The notes under the pieces were generated by a model, which was not told where the DNA came from, searched no databases, and worked only from the letters and a program-made list of their open reading frames with translations. A stretch of DNA of 64,000 nt, taken from assembly GCF_900141835.1 (NCBI RefSeq), contig NZ_FQZD01000004.1:248001-312000 (forward strand), read 5' to 3'. How positions within the stretch are numbered: position 1 is the stretch's first letter; each line of letters opens with the position of its first letter. Origin of the DNA: Propionispora hippei DSM 15287. Lineage in GTDB: Bacteria > Bacillota > Negativicutes > Propionisporales > Propionisporaceae. The position numbers were made by a program, and so were the translations under genes. Below, in pieces: positions 46,738-55,229 of the stretch.

Positions 46738-48471
46738 ATCAGCATATTATTATCAGGCAACGAAGCAGTTGCGCGTGGCGCTTATGAAGCCGGGGTAAAG
46801 GTCGCCTCCGCTTATCCGGGAACACCGAGTACTGAAATTCTTGAGAATATTGCCAAGTACGACACTATATATAGTGAATGGTCACCCAATGAAAAAGTGG
46901 CTGTTGAAGTGGCGCAGGGTGCTTGTTTGGCCGGCGGCCGTGCTTTGGTCGCGATGAAGCATGTAGGCGTAAATGTGGCGGCAGACCCGCTATTTTCGCT
47001 TGCCTATACAGGTGTTAATGCCGGTTTTTTATTAATTTCGGCCGACGATCCAGGCATGCATAGTTCGCAGAATGAGCAAGATAACAGATACTATGCCAAG
47101 TTTATGAAAATACCTTTATTGGAACCGTCGGACAGTCAAGAGGCCAAGAATTTTGTGCATGCCGGTCTGGAAATTAGTGAAACTTTTGATATACCGGTTT
47201 TATTACGGTTAACTACCAGGATTTCTCATTCCAAAAGCTTAGTTTCTTTGCTGGAGCCACAGGAACATACTTTACGGAGCTATCAAAAAAATCCTGAAAA
47301 ATATGTTTTAATGCCGGCACACGCCAGGAAACTGCGCATTAGTCTGGAAGAACGGTTAGAAAGGCTCCAGGTGTTTGCGGAAACCTTTTCCGGAAACTAT
47401 ATAGAAGGAGAAGGCAAAGACTTTGCCGTCATTACCAGCGGTATTACTTACCAATATGCCCGTGAGGCATTAGGGGACCGGGCTACCTATTTAAAGCTTG
47501 GTTTTACTTATCCTTTACCGGAACAATTAGTCCGTGAGTTTGTCCGGAATCATCAAACGGTATATGTTATCGAGGAAGGTGAACCTTTTCTTGAAGAGCA
47601 AATCAAGGCGTTGGGCCTTTCCGTAGTGGGTAAAGAGATTTTTTCGGCCATCGGTGAAATGAGCCCTTCCCTTATACGGGAAAGGCTTCTTTTGGAAACA
47701 CACCGGTCGGAAGATGCCAGTCAGGAACTGCCTTTGCGGCCTCCGGTTCTTTGCCCTGGCTGTCCGCATCGTGGCGTATACCATGCAATAAAAAAATTTG
47801 CCGATATTATCACTACCGACATAGGCTGTTATACCTTGGGGGTACTGCCGCCATTGCGGGCCGGTGAAGTGGGGCTTTGCATGGGAGCCAGTATCGGTAA
47901 CGCGCTGGGAATGTCTAAGGTATTACCGGCGAAAAAGATTGTCGCTACGATTGGTGACTCCACCTTTCTTCATTCCGGGGTTACCGGTCTGATGGATGTC
48001 GTGTACAATAAAGGCAATATAACGCTGGTTATCCTGGATAACTCCATTACCGGTATGACCGGCCATCAGCACAACCCTTCCACCGGCTTTACGATAAAAA
48101 ACGAGCCGACGCAGAAGATTGATTTGGAAACGATGGTCCGTGCCTGCGGGGTAGAGCAGGTTTTTGTGGTGAACGCCTACAATCTGGCAGCGGTGGAAAC
48201 AGCACTGCGCGCGGCAGTGGATCACAATGGGCCTGCTGTGGTTATTGTTCGCCAACCTTGTCTGCTTATTGAGAAAAAAATCAGGCGCCGCCCGTTGCAG
48301 ATTGATAAAAAATCCTGTAAATACTGTAAAATGTGTCTTAAAATCGGCTGTCCGGCGATTTCTGATCGGGCAGGTGAAATAACTATTGATCAGGCGTTAT
48401 GTAATGGCTGTACCGTTTGCAGCCAAATTTGTCGCTTTACAGCTATAAAGGCAGGTGCCAACCATGGGTAA
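46738..48471 (+). CDS. iorA: Indolepyruvate:ferredoxin oxidoreductase alpha subunit; no canonical start codon
   Basis: IorA, with IorB, oxidatively decarboxylates aryl pyruvates to acyl-CoA with ferredoxin. The conserved start SILLSGNEAVARGAYEAG is present from 46741, then YPGTPSTEI, the ThDP-binding GDSTFLHSG and two 4Fe-4S motifs at the C terminus (CKYCKMCLKIGCP and CNGCTVCSQICR). No ATG, GTG or TTG is in frame at the conserved start: the upstream frame has a TGA at 46729, so initiation would be ATC 46738, or ATG 46728 if one C of the CCCCC run is extra. About 577 residues, normal. Confidence 0.9.
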   Translation: MSILLSGNEAVARGAYEAGVKVASAYPGTPSTEILENIAKYDTIYSEWSPNEKVAVEVAQGACLAGGRALVAMKHVGVNVAADPLFSLAYTGVNAGFLLISADDPGMHSSQNEQDNRYYAKFMKIPLLEPSDSQEAKNFVHAGLEISETFDIPVLLRLTTRISHSKSLVSLLEPQEHTLRSYQKNPEKYVLMPAHARKLRISLEERLERLQVFAETFSGNYIEGEGKDFAVITSGITYQYAREALGDRATYLKLGFTYPLPEQLVREFVRNHQTVYVIEEGEPFLEEQIKALGLSVVGKEIFSAIGEMSPSLIRERLLLETHRSEDASQELPLRPPVLCPGCPHRGVYHAIKKFADIITTDIGCYTLGVLPPLRAGEVGLCMGASIGNALGMSKVLPAKKIVATIGDSTFLHSGVTGLMDVVYNKGNITLVILDNSITGMTGHQHNPSTGFTIKNEPTQKIDLETMVRACGVEQVFVVNAYNLAAVETALRAAVDHNGPAVVIVRQPCLLIEKKIRRRPLQIDKKSCKYCKMCLKIGCPAISDRAGEITIDQALCNGCTVCSQICRFTAIKAGANHG

Positions 48472-49048
48472 GCAGGTTAATATCCTTATTGTCGGTGTAG
48501 GTGGGCAGGGTACCTTACTGGCCAGTAAAATAATCAGCGGCGTGGCCCGGCTAAGCGGCTATGATGTAAAACAATCAGAGGTCCATGGGATGGCACAACG
48601 CGGCGGCAGCGTCGTCACATATGTCCGTTTTGCCGACAAAGTATTCTCTCCTTTAATCGAGAAGGGACAAGCTGATATGATATTGGCTTTTGAGAAGCTG
48701 GAGGCATTACGCTGGTCGGTCTATCTGAAGCCGGAAGGGACCATGATCGTTAATACCCAGGAAATAGCACCGATGCCTGTTATATTAGGCGCGGCTACCT
48801 ATCCTGAGAATATTGTTGAGACGCTCTCCCGGCGTTATAAAACGATACCTGTACAGGCCCGGGAAATAGCCGGAGAGTTGGGCGAGCCACGGACAGTGAA
48901 TACCATATTGCTAGGCGTAGCAGCCCGTATTCTGGAGTTTGAGCAAAACCTCTGCTTACAGGCCGTTGAACAAGCGGTGCCTGAAAAAGCACTTGTCATC
49001 AATCGACAAGCTTTCCTTGCCGGCTGGGATACGCATTTGTCTGTTTGA
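48464..49048 (+). CDS. iorB: Indolepyruvate:ferredoxin oxidoreductase beta subunit
   Basis: IorB is the gamma-domain partner of IorA. It has the nucleotide motif ILIVGVGGQGTLLAS, the QSEVHGMAQRGGSVVTYVR signature and a C-terminal helical part. ATG 48464 overlaps the iorA stop by 8 bases. About 194 residues, normal. Confidence 0.94.
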   Translation: MGKQVNILIVGVGGQGTLLASKIISGVARLSGYDVKQSEVHGMAQRGGSVVTYVRFADKVFSPLIEKGQADMILAFEKLEALRWSVYLKPEGTMIVNTQEIAPMPVILGAATYPENIVETLSRRYKTIPVQAREIAGELGEPRTVNTILLGVAARILEFEQNLCLQAVEQAVPEKALVINRQAFLAGWDTHLSV

Positions 49049-49124
49049 TATATGGATGGATAAATGATGTGAGAGTAACAGGGGCATTCTATGATTTAGT
49101 TGCCTTGGTAATTTTGCTTTGCCT

Positions 49125-49160
49125 ACAGCAAAGCTTATTCGATAAGCTTTGCTGTTTTTC
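49125..49160 (+). terminator. Terminator after iorB
   Basis: ACAGCAAAGCTTAT and ATAAGCTTTGCTGT form a perfect 14-bp stem with a 3-base loop, followed by TTTTC. It separates iorAB from the mtnP operon. A TACAAT box at 49175 may be the -10 of the next operon. Confidence 0.85.
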
Positions 49161-49218
49161 TTTACAGAGTATAGTACAATATAAGGTAATGCAGCAATCT
49201 AATAAAGGAGTGAGCAAT

Positions 49219-50013
49219 ATGGCGAAAATCGCGATTATTGGAGGAACCGGCGTTTACGATCCTTCCATATTACATAATGTACAAACAGTGGATATCACTA
49301 CTCCCTATGGTGAGGTAAGCTGCCAGGTCGGAGAATTTGAGAATAAAATGATTGCTTTTATTCCCAGGCACGGCAGTCAGCACTCCATTGCGCCTCATTT
49401 AATCAATTACCGGGCCAACATTTGGGCTTTAAAAAAAATCGGTGTAGAGAGTATCCTGGCTACAACTGCTGTAGGTTCGTTAAATTTGGCGATGAAACCA
49501 GGTGATTTTGTACTGGTCGATCAATTTCTGGACTTTACCAAAAGCCGGATCAATACTTTTTATGAAGGCGGAGAGAGAGGCGTTGTCCATGTTGACGTTA
49601 CCGAACCCTATTGCCCGTCACTCAGAAAAAAACTGGTCGAAGCAGGCGAGTCGCTGGGTTTTGCTGTACATAATAAGGGAGTTTATGTGTGCGCGGAAGG
49701 TCCAAGATTTGAAACACCGGCGGAAATTTCCATGTTTAAACAAATGGGCGGTGATCTTGTCGGTATGACCAATGTTCCGGAGGTGGTGCTGGCGCGGGAG
49801 GCTGAGATTTGCTATTCGACCATTTCGATGGTAACGAACTTTGCTGCGGGAATTTCTCAAACACCTTTGACGCATGCAGAAGTTGTTGAGGCCATGCAGA
49901 ACAATACGCAGCATATCAAACAATTGGTTATGACGGCCATTGAACTGATTGATACGGAAAAGGATTGTGGTTGCCGTCATGCGTTAGCCGAGTATGGCGG
50001 ATTTAAATTATAG
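49219..50013 (+). CDS. mtnP: S-methyl-5'-thioadenosine (or -inosine) phosphorylase
   Basis: The enzyme phosphorolyses MTA or MTI to methylthioribose 1-phosphate and a purine. Motifs are IIGGTGVYDPSIL, IPRHGSQHSIAP and MTNVPEVVLAREAEI (MTAP type: the Asn-Val-Pro segment). ATG 49219 follows AAAGGAG; the frame is open upstream through the terminator, but that is not coding. 264 residues. Substrate choice between MTA and MTI cannot be read with confidence; a deaminase is encoded downstream. Confidence 0.9.
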   Translation: MAKIAIIGGTGVYDPSILHNVQTVDITTPYGEVSCQVGEFENKMIAFIPRHGSQHSIAPHLINYRANIWALKKIGVESILATTAVGSLNLAMKPGDFVLVDQFLDFTKSRINTFYEGGERGVVHVDVTEPYCPSLRKKLVEAGESLGFAVHNKGVYVCAEGPRFETPAEISMFKQMGGDLVGMTNVPEVVLAREAEICYSTISMVTNFAAGISQTPLTHAEVVEAMQNNTQHIKQLVMTAIELIDTEKDCGCRHALAEYGGFKL

Positions 50014-50022
50014 GAGGTTCAT

Positions 50023-51060
50023 ATGCAAGCAATTTCTTGGAAAGGTAGCTATTTATCCTTATTGAACCAAACCTTACTGCCCAACAAGGTAGAATATATA
50101 CAGTGCCGGGATTATCGTACTGTAGCAAAGGCAATTAAAAATCTTGAGGTACGCGGTGCTCCGGCGATAGGGGCTGCGGCCGCTTTTGCGATGGTGTTAG
50201 GCATCCGGGAATTAGCCGTACGACCGGAGCTTACTGATGAGAAAATTAGCGTATTGGCGAAAGAATTAAAAAAGACAAGACCGACTGCGATCAATCTGGC
50301 CTGGGCTGTCGACCGCATGTTGGGGGTAGTGCAGCGCTATAAGCAGGACAGTGACCTGCTTGATAAGCTGGAACAGGAAGCCCTGCTCATTGCCGAAGAA
50401 GACAAACAAGTTAATTACCGTCTTGCCCAGTATGGCGCGCAATTGTTTACCCAACCGACTGCCATATTAACTCACTGTAACTCAGGTACCCTGGCGACAG
50501 TTGACTATGGAACGGCTTTAGGCGTCATTCGTAGGACTTGGTCCGAAGGAAATGTATCCCGTGTTTTTGCTGATGAAACCAGACCCTTGCTGCAGGGTTC
50601 GCGGTTAACCGCCTGGGAACTTATGCAAGATCATATTCCGGTTACGTTAATTACCGACAGTATGGCCGGCTGGGTTATGAAACAGAGGATGGTTCAGGCA
50701 GTGATAGTGGGAGCAGACCGGATAACCAGTAACGGCGATGTGGCAAATAAAATCGGAACGTATAGTGTGGCCATTCTGGCGAAAGAACATAACATTCCTT
50801 TTTATGTGGCTGCACCGCTTTCGACGTTTGACTTTTCCATGCGGTCCGGCGATGAAATTCCTATTGAGGAACGCAAGCCTGAGGAAATTACCTTTCTGAG
50901 CGGTGTGTGCGTGGCTCCTGACGGAGTTCCGGTATTTAATCCGGCCTTTGATGTTACACCCAATTCGTTGATAACGGGTATTATCACAGAATATGGTGTA
51001 TTACGGACGCCGTATGAAATATCAATTGAAAAATTAAAAGCTAAGAAAGGTGATATGTAA
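50023..51060 (+). CDS. mtnA: S-methyl-5-thioribose-1-phosphate isomerase
   Basis: MtnA isomerises the MtnP product to methylthioribulose 1-phosphate. It has IEVRGAPAIGAAAAF (here LEVRGAPAIGAAAAF), THCNSGTLATVDYGTALG, VFADETRPLLQG and the catalytic VGADRITSNGDVANKIGTY. 345 residues, normal. AGGAGG precedes the ATG, 9 bases after mtnP. Confidence 0.95.
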   Translation: MQAISWKGSYLSLLNQTLLPNKVEYIQCRDYRTVAKAIKNLEVRGAPAIGAAAAFAMVLGIRELAVRPELTDEKISVLAKELKKTRPTAINLAWAVDRMLGVVQRYKQDSDLLDKLEQEALLIAEEDKQVNYRLAQYGAQLFTQPTAILTHCNSGTLATVDYGTALGVIRRTWSEGNVSRVFADETRPLLQGSRLTAWELMQDHIPVTLITDSMAGWVMKQRMVQAVIVGADRITSNGDVANKIGTYSVAILAKEHNIPFYVAAPLSTFDFSMRSGDEIPIEERKPEEITFLSGVCVAPDGVPVFNPAFDVTPNSLITGIITEYGVLRTPYEISIEKLKAKKGDM

Positions 51061-52302
51061 ATGGAATCGATCATTAGAGATAAGAGCCTTGCCGCACAGG
51101 GTGCCGATAAAATAAATTGGGTCAAGGGCTTTATGCCAGTGCTTAACGTGTTAAATGAAGAACTTTCGGCTACAAAACCTCTGGTTGGAAAGAATATAGT
51201 TATCACCATGCATTTGGAGGCCAAAACCGCCTATTTGGCGCTGGTTTTGAAAAATGCCGGGGCGAATGTCGCAATCACCGGCAGCAATCCGTTATCCACA
51301 CAAGATGATGTAGCGGCAGCCCTCGCGGAACAAGGTGTGACCGTATATGCTTGGTATAATTGTACGGCTGAAGAATATGAACAATTCTTACATAAGGCGC
51401 TGGATACCAAGCCGCAAATTATTGTGGATGACGGTGGTGATCTGGTATCCTTGCTTCATTCGACACGCAGCGAGTTAGCGCCTCATATTCTTGGCGGTTC
51501 CGAGGAAACCACTACAGGTGTTATCCGCCTGAGGGCGCTGGAAGCGGAAAAACGCCTGCAATTTCCAATGATGGCGGTAAACGATGCCTATTGTAAATAT
51601 CTGTTTGATAATCGTTATGGCACCGGACAGTCGACCTGGGATGGAATTATGCGCACAACCAATCTTACTGTTGCCGGGAAAACTGTTGTAGTGGCCGGTT
51701 ATGGCTGGTGCGGCAAGGGGGTTGCCATGCGGGCCAAGGGGCTTGGTGCCAATGTCATTGTTACCGAAGTCAATCCCATCAAAGCGATTGAAGCCGTATT
51801 TGACGGTTTTAGAGTTATGCCTATGCAGGAAGCCGCAAAACAGGGAGATTTCTTTGTGACGCTGACCGGCTGCAAGCATGTCATTCGGCGTGAGCAGTTT
51901 GCCGTAATGAAAAACGGCGCTATTTTAGCCAATGCAGGTCACTTCGATGTGGAGATAAATCGGGAGCATTTGGCGGCCGATTCGGTTTCACAGCGGGTGG
52001 TCCGTAAAAATATAGAAGAATTTACTTTTTCCGATGGCAAAAAGGTCTACTTGCTGGCTGAGGGAAGACTGGTAAATTTGGCTGCCGGTGATGGTCATCC
52101 GACGGAAATCATGGATTTATCGTTTGCCATGCAGGCTCTGGCCGTTATGCATATTGCGGAGCATCACAGCGAAATGAGTAATAAAGTATATATAGCCTCC
52201 GATGAACTGAATTCACGGGTAGCGCTTTTAAAATTACAGGCAATGAACATAACGATTGATCATCTGACAAAAGAACAGGAACAATATTTAAAGCAGGCTT
52301 AA
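51061..52302 (+). CDS. ahcY: S-adenosylhomocysteine hydrolase-family protein
   Basis: AhcY hydrolyses SAH to homocysteine plus adenosine, or may use the inosyl analogue. NAD-binding VVAGYGWCGKGVAMRAKGLG is intact, as are the substrate and catalytic regions MHLEAKTAYLA, EETTTGVIRL and NAGHFDVEI. At 413 residues it is the short bacterial/archaeal type, lacking the extra segment of the longer enzymes. It directly abuts mtnA (stop then ATG). AhcY removes the inhibitor made by every SAM-dependent methyltransferase. Confidence 0.94.
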   Translation: MESIIRDKSLAAQGADKINWVKGFMPVLNVLNEELSATKPLVGKNIVITMHLEAKTAYLALVLKNAGANVAITGSNPLSTQDDVAAALAEQGVTVYAWYNCTAEEYEQFLHKALDTKPQIIVDDGGDLVSLLHSTRSELAPHILGGSEETTTGVIRLRALEAEKRLQFPMMAVNDAYCKYLFDNRYGTGQSTWDGIMRTTNLTVAGKTVVVAGYGWCGKGVAMRAKGLGANVIVTEVNPIKAIEAVFDGFRVMPMQEAAKQGDFFVTLTGCKHVIRREQFAVMKNGAILANAGHFDVEINREHLAADSVSQRVVRKNIEEFTFSDGKKVYLLAEGRLVNLAAGDGHPTEIMDLSFAMQALAVMHIAEHHSEMSNKVYIASDELNSRVALLKLQAMNITIDHLTKEQEQYLKQA

Positions 52303-52334
52303 GGATAAAACCATGCCGATGCTTTAGACAATCT

Positions 52335-52476
52335 AGGGACCACTGATTCATTGAATTACGCGTCTTGGCGGATCTTTTTCCGTTTGAGTGTGTCAATAAA
52401 ACCCTGAAATAGCTGACCTTTCCCAGGGGTTTTACTTTCTTGCCAGGGACGACACTCATTAAATCAGTGGTTCCTA
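52335..52476 (+). repeat. Dispersed intergenic element R2, copy C (about 142 bp)
   Basis: The ends AGGGACCACTGATT and AATCAGTGGTTCCT are near-perfect inverted repeats. Internally it has GCGGATCTTTTTCCG and TTTTACTTTCTTGCC, shared with copies A and B. It contains an AAAACCCTG/CAGGGGTTTT pair that could act as a terminator hairpin between ahcY and mtaD. Confidence 0.78.
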
Positions 52477-52514
52477 ACTCCTGCGGGAATGCAGGAGAGA
52501 AAGGACGGTGTAAA

Positions 52515-53801
52515 ATGCCTCAGACAATTATTTTAAAGAATGTTGAACTTTTATCTGACTGTGATGAACTGATTCAAACAGATATTACGATCAGTGACGA
52601 CTGCATAACAGGTATCGGCACCGCTATGGAAGCAGGTGATAAGACAAGAGTTATTGACTGCACTGACAAACTGGCCATACCGGGACTGATTAACACACAT
52701 ACCCATGCCGCCATGTCGTTGTTCAGAAGCTATGCCGATGATATGCTGCTGATGGATTGGCTGGAGAATAAAATCTGGCCGGCCGAGGCTAACTTAACGG
52801 CAGAAGATGTATATTACGGAACATTATTGGCTATTGCCGAAATGCTGAAAACAGGTACGACCACCTTTGCCGATATGTATTTTTATATGCCCCAGGTTGC
52901 CGAAGCGGTTGCCGAAAGTGGCATACGAGCAGTGCTGGCCAGAGGCATGACCGGTTTGGGCGCCAATGCGCTGCAGTCATTGGCGGAAAGTGAGGCCTTT
53001 TACCATGAGTATCATCATACGGCAAATGAACGTATTACGGTTATGTTAGGACCTCACGCGCCTTATACCTGTCCACCGGATTATTTAAAAAAAGTGGTGT
53101 CCTTAGCCCAGAAGCTGGATGCCGAGATTCATATCCATTTATCGGAAACAGCCGGTGAAGTGGAAAATTGCTTTAAGCAGTATGGGAAGTCGCCGATTGA
53201 ATTAATGTCTGAATTAGGCGTACTGGACTGCGGTGTATTGGCAGCTCATTGTGTACACGTTTCGACTGAGGATATTCAGATCATGCGGCAAAAGCAGGTC
53301 CGCGTGGCGCATAATCCGGGAAGCAATATGAAATTAGCCAGCGGTATTGCACCTGTGCCGCAGATGTTAGCTGCCGGCCTTTGTGTTGGTCTGGGAACCG
53401 ATGGGGCTGCAAGCAACAACAATTTGGACATGCTGGAGGAAATCCGGCTAACAGCGCTGCTGCATAAAGTTAACACTCGTGATCCTCTGGTTATACCGGC
53501 TCAAACCGCTGTTAAAATGGCAACTGCTTTTGGGGCGCAAGCGTTGGGCTTGGCTGATAAGGTTGGACGCTTAGCTCCGGGCCTTAAGGCAGATATTGTG
53601 CTTCTCGATATGGATTCTCCTCACTGGTGCCCCAGACACAACCGTTTATCATTGCTGGCTTACTCAGCCTCAGCCGGCGATGTTCATACCGTTATTGCCA
53701 ATGGCAAAATTGTGGTTGAAAATCGCCGGTTAACAACAATAGACGAAGAAAAGCTGCTTTATGAGGCGCATAAGCGCAGTATGAGATTGACAGGAAAATA
53801 A
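52515..53801 (+). CDS. mtaD: 5-methylthioadenosine/S-adenosylhomocysteine deaminase
   Basis: This amidohydrolase turns MTA into MTI and SAH into S-inosylhomocysteine. Metal ligands are in NTHTHAAMSLFR, HIHLSE, AHCVHVS and the Asp of GLGTDGAASNN. The family is represented by T. maritima TM0936. ATG 52515 follows AAAGGACGG; the frame is open upstream into repeat R2-C but that part is not family sequence. 428 residues, normal. The neighbours mtnP, mtnA and ahcY act on the same metabolites. Confidence 0.93.
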   Translation: MPQTIILKNVELLSDCDELIQTDITISDDCITGIGTAMEAGDKTRVIDCTDKLAIPGLINTHTHAAMSLFRSYADDMLLMDWLENKIWPAEANLTAEDVYYGTLLAIAEMLKTGTTTFADMYFYMPQVAEAVAESGIRAVLARGMTGLGANALQSLAESEAFYHEYHHTANERITVMLGPHAPYTCPPDYLKKVVSLAQKLDAEIHIHLSETAGEVENCFKQYGKSPIELMSELGVLDCGVLAAHCVHVSTEDIQIMRQKQVRVAHNPGSNMKLASGIAPVPQMLAAGLCVGLGTDGAASNNNLDMLEEIRLTALLHKVNTRDPLVIPAQTAVKMATAFGAQALGLADKVGRLAPGLKADIVLLDMDSPHWCPRHNRLSLLAYSASAGDVHTVIANGKIVVENRRLTTIDEEKLLYEAHKRSMRLTGK

Positions 53802-53858
53802 GCTTGGACTGTTTGTCCTGCTTCTGTTTATACGTACCTGCAAAGGAAGTGATCTGGT

Positions 53859-55034
53859 TTGAAAATAGTTGGACAAGCTGCAAGAATGAACGGTTTGATG
53901 TCAGCCATCTTTACCCAAATGGATGACCTGCGGCAGGCGAGAGTCTGTGAAGGCAAAGATGTGATTACTTTAAGTATTGGCAGTCCCGATATGCCGCCGG
54001 CCAAGCACATTATGCGTGCCTTAACCGAGGCGGTAAATGATGCAGAACGCTACGGTTATACCCTGTCAAAGGGCAATGCTGACCTGTTGGATGTGATTGC
54101 CTCCTGGTACCGGCAAAAGTTTAATGTTGGTTTAGATGCCCGGAACGAAATTCATTCCCTGATGGGATCTCAGGATGGCTTGGCTCACTTGTCTTTATGC
54201 CTGGTTAACCCTGGCGATGTGGTATTAGTTCCTGATCCGGGTTATCCCATCTATACGGCAGGACCGCTCATCGCGGGCGCTGAAATTCATTATATGCCGC
54301 TTAGACCGGAGAATCATTATCTTCCTGATTTAAGTGCCATTAGCGAAGACGTATTGCGGCGAACTAAGCTCATGATTCTCAATTATCCGAATAACCCGCT
54401 GGCCGCCATAGCCCCTAAAGAGTTTTTTGCCCAAGTGGTTAATCTGGCGCAGCGATATTCCTTTGTCGTTTGTCACGATTTCGCCTATAGCGAACTGGTC
54501 TTTGACGGATATCGCCCGGATAGTTTTTTATCTGTTCCTGGTGCTAAAGAGGTCGGTATAGAGCTCCACTCACTGTCTAAGACATACAATATGGCAGGCT
54601 GCCGCATTGGATTTGCTGTTGGGAATGCCAGGGTAATCGAATTACTGGGCCGCTTAAAATCCAATATAGATTATGGTGTATTCTATCCGGTGCAACAGGC
54701 TGCTATAGCGGCTCTTAGCGGTTCACAACAATGTGTGAAAGATTTGGCGGCTATGTATCAGCGCCGACGCGATGTTCTTGTTGACGGTTTAAAGCGGACC
54801 GGTTGGAATATACCAAAGCCTAAGGCTTCGATGTTCCTTTGGGCGCCGGTGCCCACCAGGCAGAGTTCGTTGGCTTTTACGGTGGATCTTTTACAAAACA
54901 CAGGGATTGCTGTGATTCCCGGTATTGCTTTTGGGGCTTGTGGTGAAGGGTTTGTTCGCATTGCGCTGGTACAACCGGAAGACAGGCTGGCCGAAGGCGT
55001 AAACAGGGTGGCAAGCTGGCTGGAAAAATTATAA
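53859..55034 (+). CDS. Class I/II PLP-dependent aminotransferase
   Basis: This is a fold-type I aminotransferase: LSIGSPDMPPAKHI at the N terminus, PDPGYPIYTAGPLIAGA, NYPNNPLAA, CHDFAYSE, and the PLP lysine in SLSKTYNMAGCRIGFAVG. It resembles the LL-DAP aminotransferase/alanine-type subgroup, but substrate cannot be assigned. It lies 57 bases after mtaD. A role as the final KMTB-to-methionine transaminase is possible but unproven. The start is TTG 53859 behind AAGGAAGTGAT. 391 residues. Confidence 0.87.
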   Translation: MKIVGQAARMNGLMSAIFTQMDDLRQARVCEGKDVITLSIGSPDMPPAKHIMRALTEAVNDAERYGYTLSKGNADLLDVIASWYRQKFNVGLDARNEIHSLMGSQDGLAHLSLCLVNPGDVVLVPDPGYPIYTAGPLIAGAEIHYMPLRPENHYLPDLSAISEDVLRRTKLMILNYPNNPLAAIAPKEFFAQVVNLAQRYSFVVCHDFAYSELVFDGYRPDSFLSVPGAKEVGIELHSLSKTYNMAGCRIGFAVGNARVIELLGRLKSNIDYGVFYPVQQAAIAALSGSQQCVKDLAAMYQRRRDVLVDGLKRTGWNIPKPKASMFLWAPVPTRQSSLAFTVDLLQNTGIAVIPGIAFGACGEGFVRIALVQPEDRLAEGVNRVASWLEKL

Positions 55035-55229
55035 AAAATGTCATAAAATCGTTTCAATACAATATATACACTACATATAGACTGTACTGAAATGATTAAT
55101 TGATGTGTAAAAACGAATAGCATGGATATTTTCGGATTATTTCACATATTTTACTTGATAGCAGGAGTTATGGCTATTTTAGCGAATAGTATAAGGTACT
55201 GTATTTTTGAGGTGGATTGATTAAACGTG

